A stretch of DNA of 64,000 nt, from assembly GCF_019457635.1 (NCBI RefSeq), contig NZ_CP080412.1, positions 558,001 through 622,000 of the forward strand, written 5' to 3'. This DNA is from Shewanella mangrovisoli. GTDB lineage: Bacteria; Pseudomonadota; Gammaproteobacteria; Enterobacterales; Shewanellaceae. Both the position numbers and the translations under genes were made by a program. Position 1 is the stretch's first letter; each line of letters opens with the position of its first letter. The notes under the pieces are model-generated. The model did no database searches. It saw only the letters and a program-made list of their open reading frames with translations, and had not been told where the DNA came from. Shown piece by piece: positions 56,765-64,000 of this stretch.

Positions 56765-57184
56765 CTATGGTCTGCGTTTTATTAGGGCTAGCCCTAAACC
56801 CAACCCCACGACCAACAGCACGATCGGGCCGAGCCAGAGTGCCAGTGTGGCGGGCTTAAATTCGGGCTGATAACGGATTTTCTCGCCGTAGCGCTGCACC
56901 ATAAAATCGAGGATCTCATCCCGCTTATAGCCTTGTTCCAACAGTGAAAAGATTTGCCCTTTAAGCTCATGGGCAATCGGTGCTTGCGACTCAAATAAGG
57001 TCTGATTGGTCGCCATAGGGCAGCGCAGCACTTTACTGATCTCTATGGCTTGCTGTTGGTAGGAGGCGCCAAGGTTGGTGGCCTCCTGCGCCGTGGCGAG
57101 AAATGTCGCGCCGCCAAAGCAGAGACTCAACGACAGCAACCAAAACCATAGGCTCAAATAGGGCGAGCGAAACAGCGGGTTCAT
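56765..57184 (-). CDS. CcmH/NrfF-family protein with a single-cysteine active site
   Basis: 139 residues. A signal anchor (about 11-33), a three-helix periplasmic domain (about 40-105) and a C-terminal membrane helix (about 115-135) are seen. It clearly belongs to the CcmH/NrfF family: EISKVLRCP and NQTLFESQAPIAHELK and FMVQRYGEKIRYQP. The redox motif LRCxxC reads LRCPMA, so the second Cys is missing. It cannot form the usual intramolecular disulfide and would have to work through mixed disulfides or simple binding. The start overlaps the CcmF stop by 4 bases (ATGA). It probably forms a specialised lyase with that CcmF for SirA. Confidence 0.9.
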   Translation of the reverse strand: MNPLFRSPYLSLWFWLLSLSLCFGGATFLATAQEATNLGASYQQQAIEISKVLRCPMATNQTLFESQAPIAHELKGQIFSLLEQGYKRDEILDFMVQRYGEKIRYQPEFKPATLALWLGPIVLLVVGLGLGLALIKRRP

Positions 57185-59220
57185 AACGTCATAGTCTCCT
57201 GTGGTGAGCTACTTACATTCAGCGCCTTTGTTTGTGCGACTCTACGGGGTTGTTTGATTGGCCATGCGGCAATAGCGCCAGCAAGCATCATCAATAAGGC
57301 GCCCAGCCAGATCCAGGTCGCTAAGGGCTTATAACTAATGCGGATCAGATATTCGGTGTCGCTCAGTTGTAGCCCCATAGAGACATAGAGATCCCGCCAA
57401 AAACCGTGGTCTATGCCCGCATGGGACACTTCCATGCCATTGCTATTAAAGGTTTGCCGCTGTGGATGGAGGTAACCCAGCACAAGATCATCCTGCTTGG
57501 CATCGCGGATACTGATATTGGCCTGAATCGCTGTAAAGCTTGGGGTTTCTACTGGTTCTGTGCTTTCGTACACCAGCACATAATCGGCAAGCGGTTTACC
57601 TTGCCCTGGTCCCATACGTAGCAGGGCTTCCTGCTCAAAAAACGAGACTGCTGTCGCGCCGATAATGGTGACTGACACGCCCAAATGACCGACTAGCATG
57701 GCCAATCTGGCGCGCTTTGATTTTGTCGATATAGCGGGCTTAGGTGTAGTCAATACTTTGGATGTCACTGTTACACTCACCCCAAGGCAGCAGAGCAAAA
57801 ACAGCGCGCTGGTGCAGCCAAGGAATAGGAATAAGGCACCATCGGTTTGGGTCTGATAACTCATCAGCGCCGCGATAATCACAATTACGACAGAGGGCAA
57901 GGCTAATACTTTGAGTGGCTTGCGAGTTGACGCCTTCCAAGCGATTAACGGCGTGATGCCCATTAAGATCACTGCGATAAAGGTCAATGGGACAAAAATC
58001 GCATTAAAGTAAGGTGCGCCGACCGACAACGTGCCTAAGCCAAGCAGCTCGTATAGCAGGGGATAAAAGGTGCCCAGCAGAACGGAAAAGGCTGCAACCA
58101 CTAATACAATGGATCCAAGGAGTAACAGTGTCTCTTTGCTCAATAGGTTATGGTTGACTTCTCGTTTCAACGCTGGCGCTTTGAGTGCAAAGATTAATAG
58201 TGCAGCACCGACAAAAAGCACCAATAAACAGAGGATTGACATGCCTCTGGTGGGATCTGCCGCGAAGGCATGTACAGATTGCACTATGCCGGAGCGCACC
58301 AAAAAGCTGCCGAGTAAGCTGAGTGAAAATGCCAAGATGCACAAAAATAGCGTGGTCAGGGCAAAGCCTTGGGTCTTTCTGGTCAGCACTAAAGAATGCA
58401 CCAGTGCGGTAGCAACTAACCAAGGAATAAAAGAAGCATTTTCAACGGGATCCCAAAACCACCAACCACCCCAACCCAACTCGTTATAGGCCCACCAGGA
58501 GCCAAAGGCATTACCCCCGGTGAGGAAAATCCACGCCAGCAATACCCAAGGCCGTAAGTATTCGAGGTGGCGATGCACTAATGCGCCACCCAGCAGGGAT
58601 GCTAGCGCCGCGGCAAAGCAAACGGTTAGCCCGACATAACCTAAAAACAGCATAGGTGGGTGCAGTATTAAGCCAATGTCTTGCAATATCGGATTGAGGT
58701 CACGTCCCTCAATCGGAATATTGGGCAGTAATCGGGCAAAGGGATTGGAGGTAAAGAGTAAAAACAGATTAAAGCCGAGGATAACGAGCGCGAGAATCGC
58801 CAATAGCCGCGCAAAATAGGTTTTATCCGTCTGCATATCGGCGTTATCTAAACCGACGAGTTTACCCGCTTGGCGCCAATTGATAATGGCACCCCATAAA
58901 GCGATGGCGAACACCCAAAACAGCATCGAGCCTTCATGGCTGCCCCACACTGCGGCAATTTTATAGCCGAGGGCGAGTTGGCTATTGGAATGGTTCGCCA
59001 CATAGGCAACCGAAAAGTCATCGCTAATAAAGCTATAAATAAGGCATAAGAGTGCGCTCAATAAGCTTATAAACATGGCGTTAAATAATTTATTTCCGAA
59101 CTCGATTAAATAAAGCTGTGACTGATTAATGCCAACAAAATGAATAGTGGCAGAGAGTAATGCCAACACAGTGCTGATGATTAGCAATATATGTCCTATT
59201 TCTGGAGTCATATTTATCAT
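57181..59220 (-). CDS. CcmF/NrfE-family heme lyase subunit of the sir locus
   Basis: A 679-residue polytopic inner-membrane protein with about 14 helices. The WWD heme-handling segment is present (GWGGWWFWDPVENASFIPWL), together with WGSHEGSMLFWVF and conserved His residues in ILHPPMLFLGYVGL and VHSLVL. The long periplasmic loop near the C-terminus is at about 530-635. It attaches heme to apocytochrome c. Because it is divergent from sirA and adjacent to a CcmH variant, it is most likely the dedicated lyase for the CX15CH heme site of SirA; this fits the NrfEFG-like genes known from the S. oneidensis sir locus. Confidence in family is high, in specificity moderate. Confidence 0.93.
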   Translation of the reverse strand: MINMTPEIGHILLIISTVLALLSATIHFVGINQSQLYLIEFGNKLFNAMFISLLSALLCLIYSFISDDFSVAYVANHSNSQLALGYKIAAVWGSHEGSMLFWVFAIALWGAIINWRQAGKLVGLDNADMQTDKTYFARLLAILALVILGFNLFLLFTSNPFARLLPNIPIEGRDLNPILQDIGLILHPPMLFLGYVGLTVCFAAALASLLGGALVHRHLEYLRPWVLLAWIFLTGGNAFGSWWAYNELGWGGWWFWDPVENASFIPWLVATALVHSLVLTRKTQGFALTTLFLCILAFSLSLLGSFLVRSGIVQSVHAFAADPTRGMSILCLLVLFVGAALLIFALKAPALKREVNHNLLSKETLLLLGSIVLVVAAFSVLLGTFYPLLYELLGLGTLSVGAPYFNAIFVPLTFIAVILMGITPLIAWKASTRKPLKVLALPSVVIVIIAALMSYQTQTDGALFLFLGCTSALFLLCCLGVSVTVTSKVLTTPKPAISTKSKRARLAMLVGHLGVSVTIIGATAVSFFEQEALLRMGPGQGKPLADYVLVYESTEPVETPSFTAIQANISIRDAKQDDLVLGYLHPQRQTFNSNGMEVSHAGIDHGFWRDLYVSMGLQLSDTEYLIRISYKPLATWIWLGALLMMLAGAIAAWPIKQPRRVAQTKALNVSSSPQETMTL

Positions 59221-59732
59221 TACTCATTCCTGTGTTGCATGGTTAATTTATTTATGGCGTGTATTGGTGTGAGATTATTTTTAATTCACTTAAAGCCTAT
59301 TTAGATTGTCTCGTCTGCATTTGTATTGTTTTTTGAGTGTCTTTGAACAAATCGCGCATTTCACCTATCTAGGATTGACTGGCAGGGTAGCGGAGTTTTT
59401 CGGGCAGGAATGTGATCTGTCTCGGCATTAAAATCGTCACTTTTCCCTTTGGCTATTTTTGAAAAATAAAACCATTTTTTAGCTCTTTTTAGATCTAAAA
59501 AGCCACGGTTTATTTCTAAAATATTTTCACTTATTTTTATCTAAATTATTGGTTTTATTTCATTTGTGCCTTTTTATTTCTATTGATTTTTGAATCAAAA
59601 TTTAATGTGCACTAGCGCAGGTTTTTAGGCGTTTAGCTGCTTCATCATGCCGCCACTGGTCAATTGTTTATGTCGTTCAGTGAACAGTTAGGTTCAGTGG
59701 AAAATATAAAACTAATGATAAATTAGGAGTGA
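59221..59732. promoter_or_regulatory. Divergent regulatory region between heme-lyase genes and sirA
   Basis: 512 AT-rich bases. Two clear dyads are present: an 18-bp perfect palindrome, CTTTTTAGA with its complement (59485-59502), and TTGATT-N4-AATCAA (59583-59598). The second resembles an FNR/EtrA box (TTGAT-N4-ATCAA) but has a spacer two bases too long. At 59410-59420 TGTGATC forms one good CRP half-site (AATGTGATCTGTCTCGGC) without a good partner. AGGAG lies 8 bases before the sirA ATG. Anaerobic induction through CRP or EtrA is plausible for Shewanella and not proven here. Confidence 0.55.
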
Positions 59733-61865
59733 ATGATGAAGCGATGGAAATCCAAAGTAGCATTAAGCGTGCTATTTTGTTTAGGTTCTGCCGTAAACGT
59801 TACCACAGTCGCCTCCGATGCTAAGTCGGAGGGTAAAGTGGTGCCTGGCGTGGGGAATAAGCAGCAATCCCACTATACTCAAGATATTTTGGCTAACCCC
59901 AATTTAAATGAAAATTTAATGGAGAAATCCCGCGGTGTGAAAACATTGCAGGATTATATTGTTCAAGAGCAAGAATTGTTTGATTTTCTATTTGAAAATC
60001 ACCCAGTTTTTAAATATGACGCTGAAGGTCGATTAAAGGGCACTTATAAAGTCAGTGACCGTGGTGAAGAATATTTGCACGGTGGTGACAGTGTTGCTTA
60101 CAGCAAACACAGTAAAGAAGTGAACCCGACGGATGGCACTGCGGTGCGTTACAGTTCCTACAACGATGGTCAACGTCCAAAGGCGCTGCAATACCGTTTA
60201 GGGGCCAAATCTATCCTCGATTTCCCTAACAAGTTTGTTGGCCCAGAAAAATGCGGTGAGTGTCATGGCCCGCAATACGAGAAGTGGAGACGTTCACGCC
60301 ACTCTAAAACCATTCGTTTCCCTGGCGAGCATCCAGAGGTCGATAACGACCTGAAAAAAACCATGTATGGCACTAAAGATACCTCGATTCTGCCATCGGG
60401 TATTACGCCAGATGCTATCTATGCCACTGTCGGTACACCACGTACCAAGTATGGTTTTATCGACGCCTACCTAGTGCGCGGTACTTACCACGTTAAAGAC
60501 GGTCTGTTGAAGGACGGCACTGGGACTATGGTCGCCGGTGGTAACCAATTCTCCCGTGGTTGGGCTGAGTGGTTAACCCCTGAAATGGCAGCAAAAATCA
60601 ATAAAGCCATCCCAAGCTTCCCCGTCAAAATGGAAGACTTCGGTACCAGCGGTTCACACCAATGGGGCATGAGTTCATACGGTGCTAAGTATGAGAAGGA
60701 ATTCCTATTCCAACCTGCTAGCTCCTACTGCGAAATGTGCCACACCTTCAAGTTTGACTTCCAAACGAAGGATGAATTCTTCGCGGCCCTAGGCAACCCG
60801 AAAGAGCTGCAAAAGCACACTATTGCCAAAGGTATTACCTGTGAAGAGTGCCATGGCGCCGGCGGTCACTTAGACGGCGGTATCGGTGGCGGCATGCCAT
60901 CTAACTGTGAACGTTGCCACCAACGCTTTAACTTTGTTGAAGAGTTAGCCGACACGCCACAGGGCAAAGAGAAACTGGAATACGCCTTCAACGTGAAGAT
61001 GAAGTCGTCTTGCCCATCCTGTGGTACTGAAGGTTCGCAAATGTTTGCCTCTGCGCACTATGACAAAGGCATGCGTTGTTCAACCTGTCACGATCCGCAC
61101 GAAGTCACCGATGGCGATTGGACCTCAGGTATCACTAAGCCAAAAATCATCAAACAGTGTACTGACTGTCACACGGCCCAAGCCGAGATCGCCAAGAACA
61201 CTAACACCCACAGCAACCAAACCTGTCAAAGCTGCCACATGCCAAACATGGGAAGTTGTGAAAACTTCACGGCGATCCAATTCCCAGATATGGCGGGCTT
61301 CGACAACGTACGTAAGTCACACATGTGGAAGATTGATGTCGATCCACTGCGTAAGACCCTCAACCCACCTGAAGGCAAGTCTCGTGATGCAACCACTAAG
61401 GGCTGGACTGTGGCGAAAGACGAGAACGGCTACAACTACCTCGACCTGATGTGGACCTGTGCCCGTACATCGGCCTCAGACCACGATGTGGTGGATAACA
61501 AAGGTTGTCATAGCCAGTTCCAATCTGAGCTGGAAGTCGGTCTGCACTTCGAAGATCAGATGGAAATCTACGGCGAAGTTCAAAAGTGGCAAAAACCCGT
61601 TAAGGATACTTTTGCTCAAGTAGAACAAGCCCTTGCCCGTATCGACAAGCTGTTAGAAGTCACCAAGCTGTCGGTAGAAGACAAGACTCAAGTGTTGATG
61701 TTGACCGACAAAGCTCAAGACGTTGTTCGCCTGATCAAGGCTGACGGCTCGTGGGGTGTCCATGGTCCACGTTACTCACTGAAACGTCTCGACGCTGCCT
61801 TGACCTATGTCACTCAAGCCCAAGCCATTATCGATGGCAACGGCCTGAGCGCACAGAAAATGTAG
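59733..61865 (+). CDS. sirA: Octaheme cytochrome c sulfite reductase SirA (MccA type)
   Basis: A 710-residue periplasmic enzyme that reduces sulfite to sulfide at the end of an anaerobic electron chain. The signal peptide ([16 protein letters not shown]) is cleaved near residue 29. Seven CXXCH heme sites start at C174, C333, C370, C392, C449, C476 and C498. The eighth is C576 with C592-H593, spacing CX15CH, the diagnostic motif of MccA/SirA. Cysteines not binding heme are C427, C430 (CPSC) and C509; in MccA two cysteines hold a copper ion beside the active heme, so these are the candidates. The gene is divergent from a dedicated CcmF-CcmH-TlpA set and followed by a rhodanese and an FKBP. It has the length expected of the family. 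Confidence 0.96.
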   Translation: MMKRWKSKVALSVLFCLGSAVNVTTVASDAKSEGKVVPGVGNKQQSHYTQDILANPNLNENLMEKSRGVKTLQDYIVQEQELFDFLFENHPVFKYDAEGRLKGTYKVSDRGEEYLHGGDSVAYSKHSKEVNPTDGTAVRYSSYNDGQRPKALQYRLGAKSILDFPNKFVGPEKCGECHGPQYEKWRRSRHSKTIRFPGEHPEVDNDLKKTMYGTKDTSILPSGITPDAIYATVGTPRTKYGFIDAYLVRGTYHVKDGLLKDGTGTMVAGGNQFSRGWAEWLTPEMAAKINKAIPSFPVKMEDFGTSGSHQWGMSSYGAKYEKEFLFQPASSYCEMCHTFKFDFQTKDEFFAALGNPKELQKHTIAKGITCEECHGAGGHLDGGIGGGMPSNCERCHQRFNFVEELADTPQGKEKLEYAFNVKMKSSCPSCGTEGSQMFASAHYDKGMRCSTCHDPHEVTDGDWTSGITKPKIIKQCTDCHTAQAEIAKNTNTHSNQTCQSCHMPNMGSCENFTAIQFPDMAGFDNVRKSHMWKIDVDPLRKTLNPPEGKSRDATTKGWTVAKDENGYNYLDLMWTCARTSASDHDVVDNKGCHSQFQSELEVGLHFEDQMEIYGEVQKWQKPVKDTFAQVEQALARIDKLLEVTKLSVEDKTQVLMLTDKAQDVVRLIKADGSWGVHGPRYSLKRLDAALTYVTQAQAIIDGNGLSAQKM

Positions 61866-61886
61866 TTCGACTCGAGTCTAACTTGT

Positions 61887-61908
61887 CCCCGACACGCGAG
61901 TGTCGGGG
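61887..61908 (+). promoter_or_regulatory. Stable hairpin between sirA and the rhodanese gene
   Basis: CCCCGACAC (61887-61895) pairs perfectly with GTGTCGGGG (61900-61908) around GCGA, a GNRA tetraloop. No T-tract follows, so it is likely an mRNA-stabilising stem after the highly expressed cytochrome gene. Partial termination is possible. Confidence 0.7.
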
Positions 61909-61922
61909 CTATACGAGGCCAA

Positions 61923-62366
61923 ATGATGAATAAAGCGATTCGACACAGCCTGATAGGCGGCTTACTGGCACTGGGCTTAGGTGGCATGAGTTTACCCGTC
62001 GTGGCTGGTGGTGGCTCAGAGATCTCCGAGGCGCCCTATAACGAAATTCAGTTGAATCCGATCTCCATGCGGGAAGCCGAAACCTTAGTCGGTCAACCGG
62101 GGGTGTATTTTTTCGATGTAAACACACTGGAAATTTGGGCGGACGGTTTTATCCCCGGGGCGGTGTTTTTCAATGTGCAAAATTGGCGAGAGCTACTGCC
62201 AAAGAATAAAGACGCTGTGATGGTGTTCTATTGCGCTAACCGTCTTTGCACCGCCAGCAACATGGCCGCACGGGAAACCATGAAGCTAGGTTACACAGGT
62301 GTGCGACATATGGCCGATGGTATCTTCGGCTGGCGCATGTCAGGTAGAGCAACAGAAAAACCATAG
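61923..62366 (+). CDS. Periplasmic rhodanese-like protein of the sir locus
   Basis: A 147-residue exported protein. The signal peptide (SLIGGLLALGLGGMSLPVVA) is cleaved near residue 29. The rhodanese fold at about 45-140 includes FDVNTLEIWADGFIPGA. The active-site loop VFYCANRLCTASNMAA supplies a catalytic Cys at about 106 and a second Cys five residues on. Rhodaneses bind persulfide sulfur, so this protein could handle sulfur intermediates or deliver copper or sulfur to SirA; both ideas are inference. It follows sirA by 57 bases, with a hairpin between. Start at the first of two adjacent ATGs. Confidence 0.85.
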   Translation: MMNKAIRHSLIGGLLALGLGGMSLPVVAGGGSEISEAPYNEIQLNPISMREAETLVGQPGVYFFDVNTLEIWADGFIPGAVFFNVQNWRELLPKNKDAVMVFYCANRLCTASNMAARETMKLGYTGVRHMADGIFGWRMSGRATEKP

Positions 62367-62460
62367 TAATCAAATAAATATTATTAATCGGTTATGGGTT
62401 ATCCCATACGTTTTCGGCTAAAGCACTAAAGCCCAAGGGCTAAATTGTAGAGAACATAAA

Positions 62461-63240
62461 ATGAAAATATCTATGCCAACTTCTTTTATCCCAAAAAACC
62501 TCACAGTGGCGACCTGCACTGCATTGTTTGTCTCAATGGCGAGCTTTGCTGCCCCAAGCCTTAAAACCGATGCAGATAAAGCCTCTTACAGCATTGGCGC
62601 CTCTGTGGGTAATTACATTTCTGGCCAGGTTTATAACCAAGTGGAACTGGGCGCAGAGGTGAATGTGGACTTAGTGGTGCAGGGCTTTGTCGATGCGCTG
62701 AAAAAGCAGCAGCAATTAACCGATGAAGAAGTGTTGACCTATCTTAACCAACGCGCCGAAGAGTTAAACCAAGTGAGAAAGGCGAACGCCGAGAAGCTCG
62801 CCGCGGAAAATACTCAGGCGGGTGAAGTCTATCTTGCTGAAAATAAGAAGAAATCAGGCGTAACCGTCACAGAGTCAGGCCTGCAATACGAAGTGTTAAC
62901 CCAAGGCTCCGGCAATAAACCCAACCCTGAAGATGTGGTCACTGTCGAGTATGTCGGCAAGCTTATCGATGGCACTGAGTTTGAAAATACCGTCGGCCGT
63001 AAAGAACCCACGCGTTTTGCCCTGATGAGCGTGATCCCTGGTTGGGAAGAGGGCTTAAAACTCATGCCTATGGGCTCGAAATACCGTTTTGTTATTCCAG
63101 CCAACTTAGCCTATGGCAATGAATTTGTCGGTGAAATCCCACCACAATCAACTCTGATTTTTGAAATTGAGTTGAAAAATATCGAAAAGCCCAGTGAGAA
63201 AAAAGAAGCCCGCATGATGGGCATGATGCCAGCCCACTAA
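62461..63240 (+). CDS. Periplasmic FKBP-type peptidyl-prolyl isomerase of the sir locus
   Basis: 259 residues. The signal peptide (about 1-30, ATCTALFVSMASFA) is followed by an FKBP-N dimerisation region (about 35-120, DKASYSIGASVGNYISGQ). An FKBP domain (about 150-245) has VTVEYVGKLIDGTEFENT, VIPGWEEGLKLMPMGSKYRFVIPANLAYG and TLIFEIELKNI. The tail EARMMGMMPAH is Met/His rich. It resembles FkpA and corresponds in position to MccB, the isomerase encoded beside mccA in epsilonproteobacteria. It probably helps SirA to fold. The Met/His tail could bind copper. It is the second gene after sirA. Confidence 0.92.
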   Translation: MKISMPTSFIPKNLTVATCTALFVSMASFAAPSLKTDADKASYSIGASVGNYISGQVYNQVELGAEVNVDLVVQGFVDALKKQQQLTDEEVLTYLNQRAEELNQVRKANAEKLAAENTQAGEVYLAENKKKSGVTVTESGLQYEVLTQGSGNKPNPEDVVTVEYVGKLIDGTEFENTVGRKEPTRFALMSVIPGWEEGLKLMPMGSKYRFVIPANLAYGNEFVGEIPPQSTLIFEIELKNIEKPSEKKEARMMGMMPAH

Positions 63241-63304
63241 GGGCTAAACATTGGCTTAGGTTCGTTTAGTGATGAACTTGGATAGGCGAGCGTCGAGGTA
63301 AGGC

Positions 63305-63979
63305 ATGGCAAGTTTAGGATTCACCATTGCACTGCTGTTAAGCGGGTTTGTGGCTTGGATTTTCTGGCAACACGCGCGTTTAAACAAACGGCAAACGCTG
63401 GTGGGAGAGTCTCAAGTCTCCCATGGCGTGCCTGTGCTGTGCAGTGTGCTTCTGCTATTGCTCACGCTCGCCATCTATAGCCAAACGGGGCGTTATCAGG
63501 ATTGGGATACAGGCAAGCTCGATGAAAACATTGACTATTTAGTGGCTGCCGACATCACCAAAGCCCTGCGCCTCGTGGATGAACAACCGCAAAACCCGTT
63601 GGCATTACAGGCACTTGCCGAGGCTTACAGCGCGGGAGGCTTATATGCCGATGCGGTGCAGACCCTAGACCAACTGCTTGCGTTGGTGGGGGAGAATGCA
63701 GAAGTGCTCGGCGCTAAGGCCAATGCCCTCTATTACCGTGATGGTCGGCAAATGACCGCAGAGACCCAAGCACTGATTGCACAGACGCTTGCGCTTGCGC
63801 CCTTTGAGCCACAGACGCGGATGCTACAGGCAAACGATGCCTATCTCCATGGGCGCTACCAAGAGGCGATAGACCATTGGCAAGCATTACTGGCGCAGCC
63901 AAGGGCAGAGATTAATCGTGAGGCCCTGTTAAACGCCATCGGCAAGGCCCAAAGCAAATTGAATGAAAGTGGATATTAA
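63305..63979 (+). CDS. CcmI/NrfG-like TPR membrane protein of the sir locus
   Basis: 224 residues. Two N-terminal membrane helices (about 4-22 and 46-60) resemble the first part of CcmI. A periplasmic TPR region (about 90-220) has at least two repeats (LALQALAEAYSAGGLYADAVQTL, RMLQANDAYLHGRYQEAIDHW). CcmI/NrfG proteins hold the C-terminus of apocytochrome c for the lyase. This matches the missing third member of the NrfEFG-like set encoded divergently, so it probably serves SirA. Start at 63305 with GAGGTAAGGC upstream. Complete; its stop lies 21 bases from the window end. Confidence 0.87.
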   Translation: MASLGFTIALLLSGFVAWIFWQHARLNKRQTLVGESQVSHGVPVLCSVLLLLLTLAIYSQTGRYQDWDTGKLDENIDYLVAADITKALRLVDEQPQNPLALQALAEAYSAGGLYADAVQTLDQLLALVGENAEVLGAKANALYYRDGRQMTAETQALIAQTLALAPFEPQTRMLQANDAYLHGRYQEAIDHWQALLAQPRAEINREALLNAIGKAQSKLNESGY

Positions 63980-64000
63980 TCAAGTCGCTAGCCATTTTCA

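Noticed and set aside
61011-61025. CPSCG at 427-431 of SirA as a ninth heme site
   Set aside because: The residue after the second Cys is Gly, not His, so it is not a c-type heme motif.
1-64000. tRNA, rRNA, CRISPR array or transposase genes
   Set aside because: I looked for the usual signatures (spaced direct repeats, DDE transposase frames, conserved rRNA or tRNA segments) and saw none; a covariance search could still find a short RNA.

Overview
The window is a chromosomal segment of a Shewanella species close to S. oneidensis (a Gram-negative gammaproteobacterium). I infer this from the purHD locus next to a ZntR-regulated, cysteine-rich metal permease, the octaheme sulfite reductase locus at the right end, many c-di-GMP and two-component genes, and overall sequence character. 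No rRNA, tRNA, CRISPR array, transposase or prophage was seen.

Left third (1-20 kb): the 3' end of an EAL gene, a short-chain dehydrogenase, and a small hypothetical gene. Next come a large secreted ImpA-type metallopeptidase lipoprotein and the purine genes purH-purD. A zntR-permease operon follows, with a textbook MerR-type promoter (TTGACC, 20-bp spacer, TATACT). Then an SPFH protein, a three-gene DUF3325/DUF3649/PepSY membrane operon (probably iron related), an MFS exporter, a GAF-GGDEF cyclase, a DASS carboxylate transporter, thioredoxin 2 and an FKBP.

Middle (19.7-43.9 kb): a diguanylate cyclase gene broken by a one-base frameshift and a complete TAXI-type TRAP transporter (receptor, fused permease, DUF1850). 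A 40-residue lysine-rich protein gene and a HerA-like ATPase (YjgR) follow, then a small lipoprotein, a zinc peptidase (YpfJ) and a Nudix hydrolase. An AT-rich stretch holds an unrecognised membrane coiled-coil gene between two structured repeat-like elements and looks acquired. After it lie a lipoprotein with an internal duplication, an unusual winged-helix/TM/receiver regulator, uvrD, ubiA, a lipoprotein gene with an amber stop, DUF2541, nitronate monooxygenase, a double-thioredoxin protein, an AI-2E family permease and a helix-hairpin-helix protein.

Right third (44-64 kb): a signalling block with an HD-GYP response regulator, divergent from a 1686-residue hybrid kinase that carries two different periplasmic binding-protein domains, and a REC-REC-kinase overlapping it. 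Then an S9 peptidase, a DUF2975/HTH pair and a MazG-like enzyme. The window ends in a dissimilatory sulfite-reduction locus. The octaheme cytochrome SirA has seven CXXCH motifs and one CX15CH. It is followed by a rhodanese, a periplasmic FKBP and a TPR protein, and is divergent from its own heme-lyase genes (CcmF, CcmH and a TlpA-like thioredoxin). The CcmH-like protein lacks the second cysteine of its redox motif. The electron-transfer subunits of the cluster probably lie beyond the right edge.
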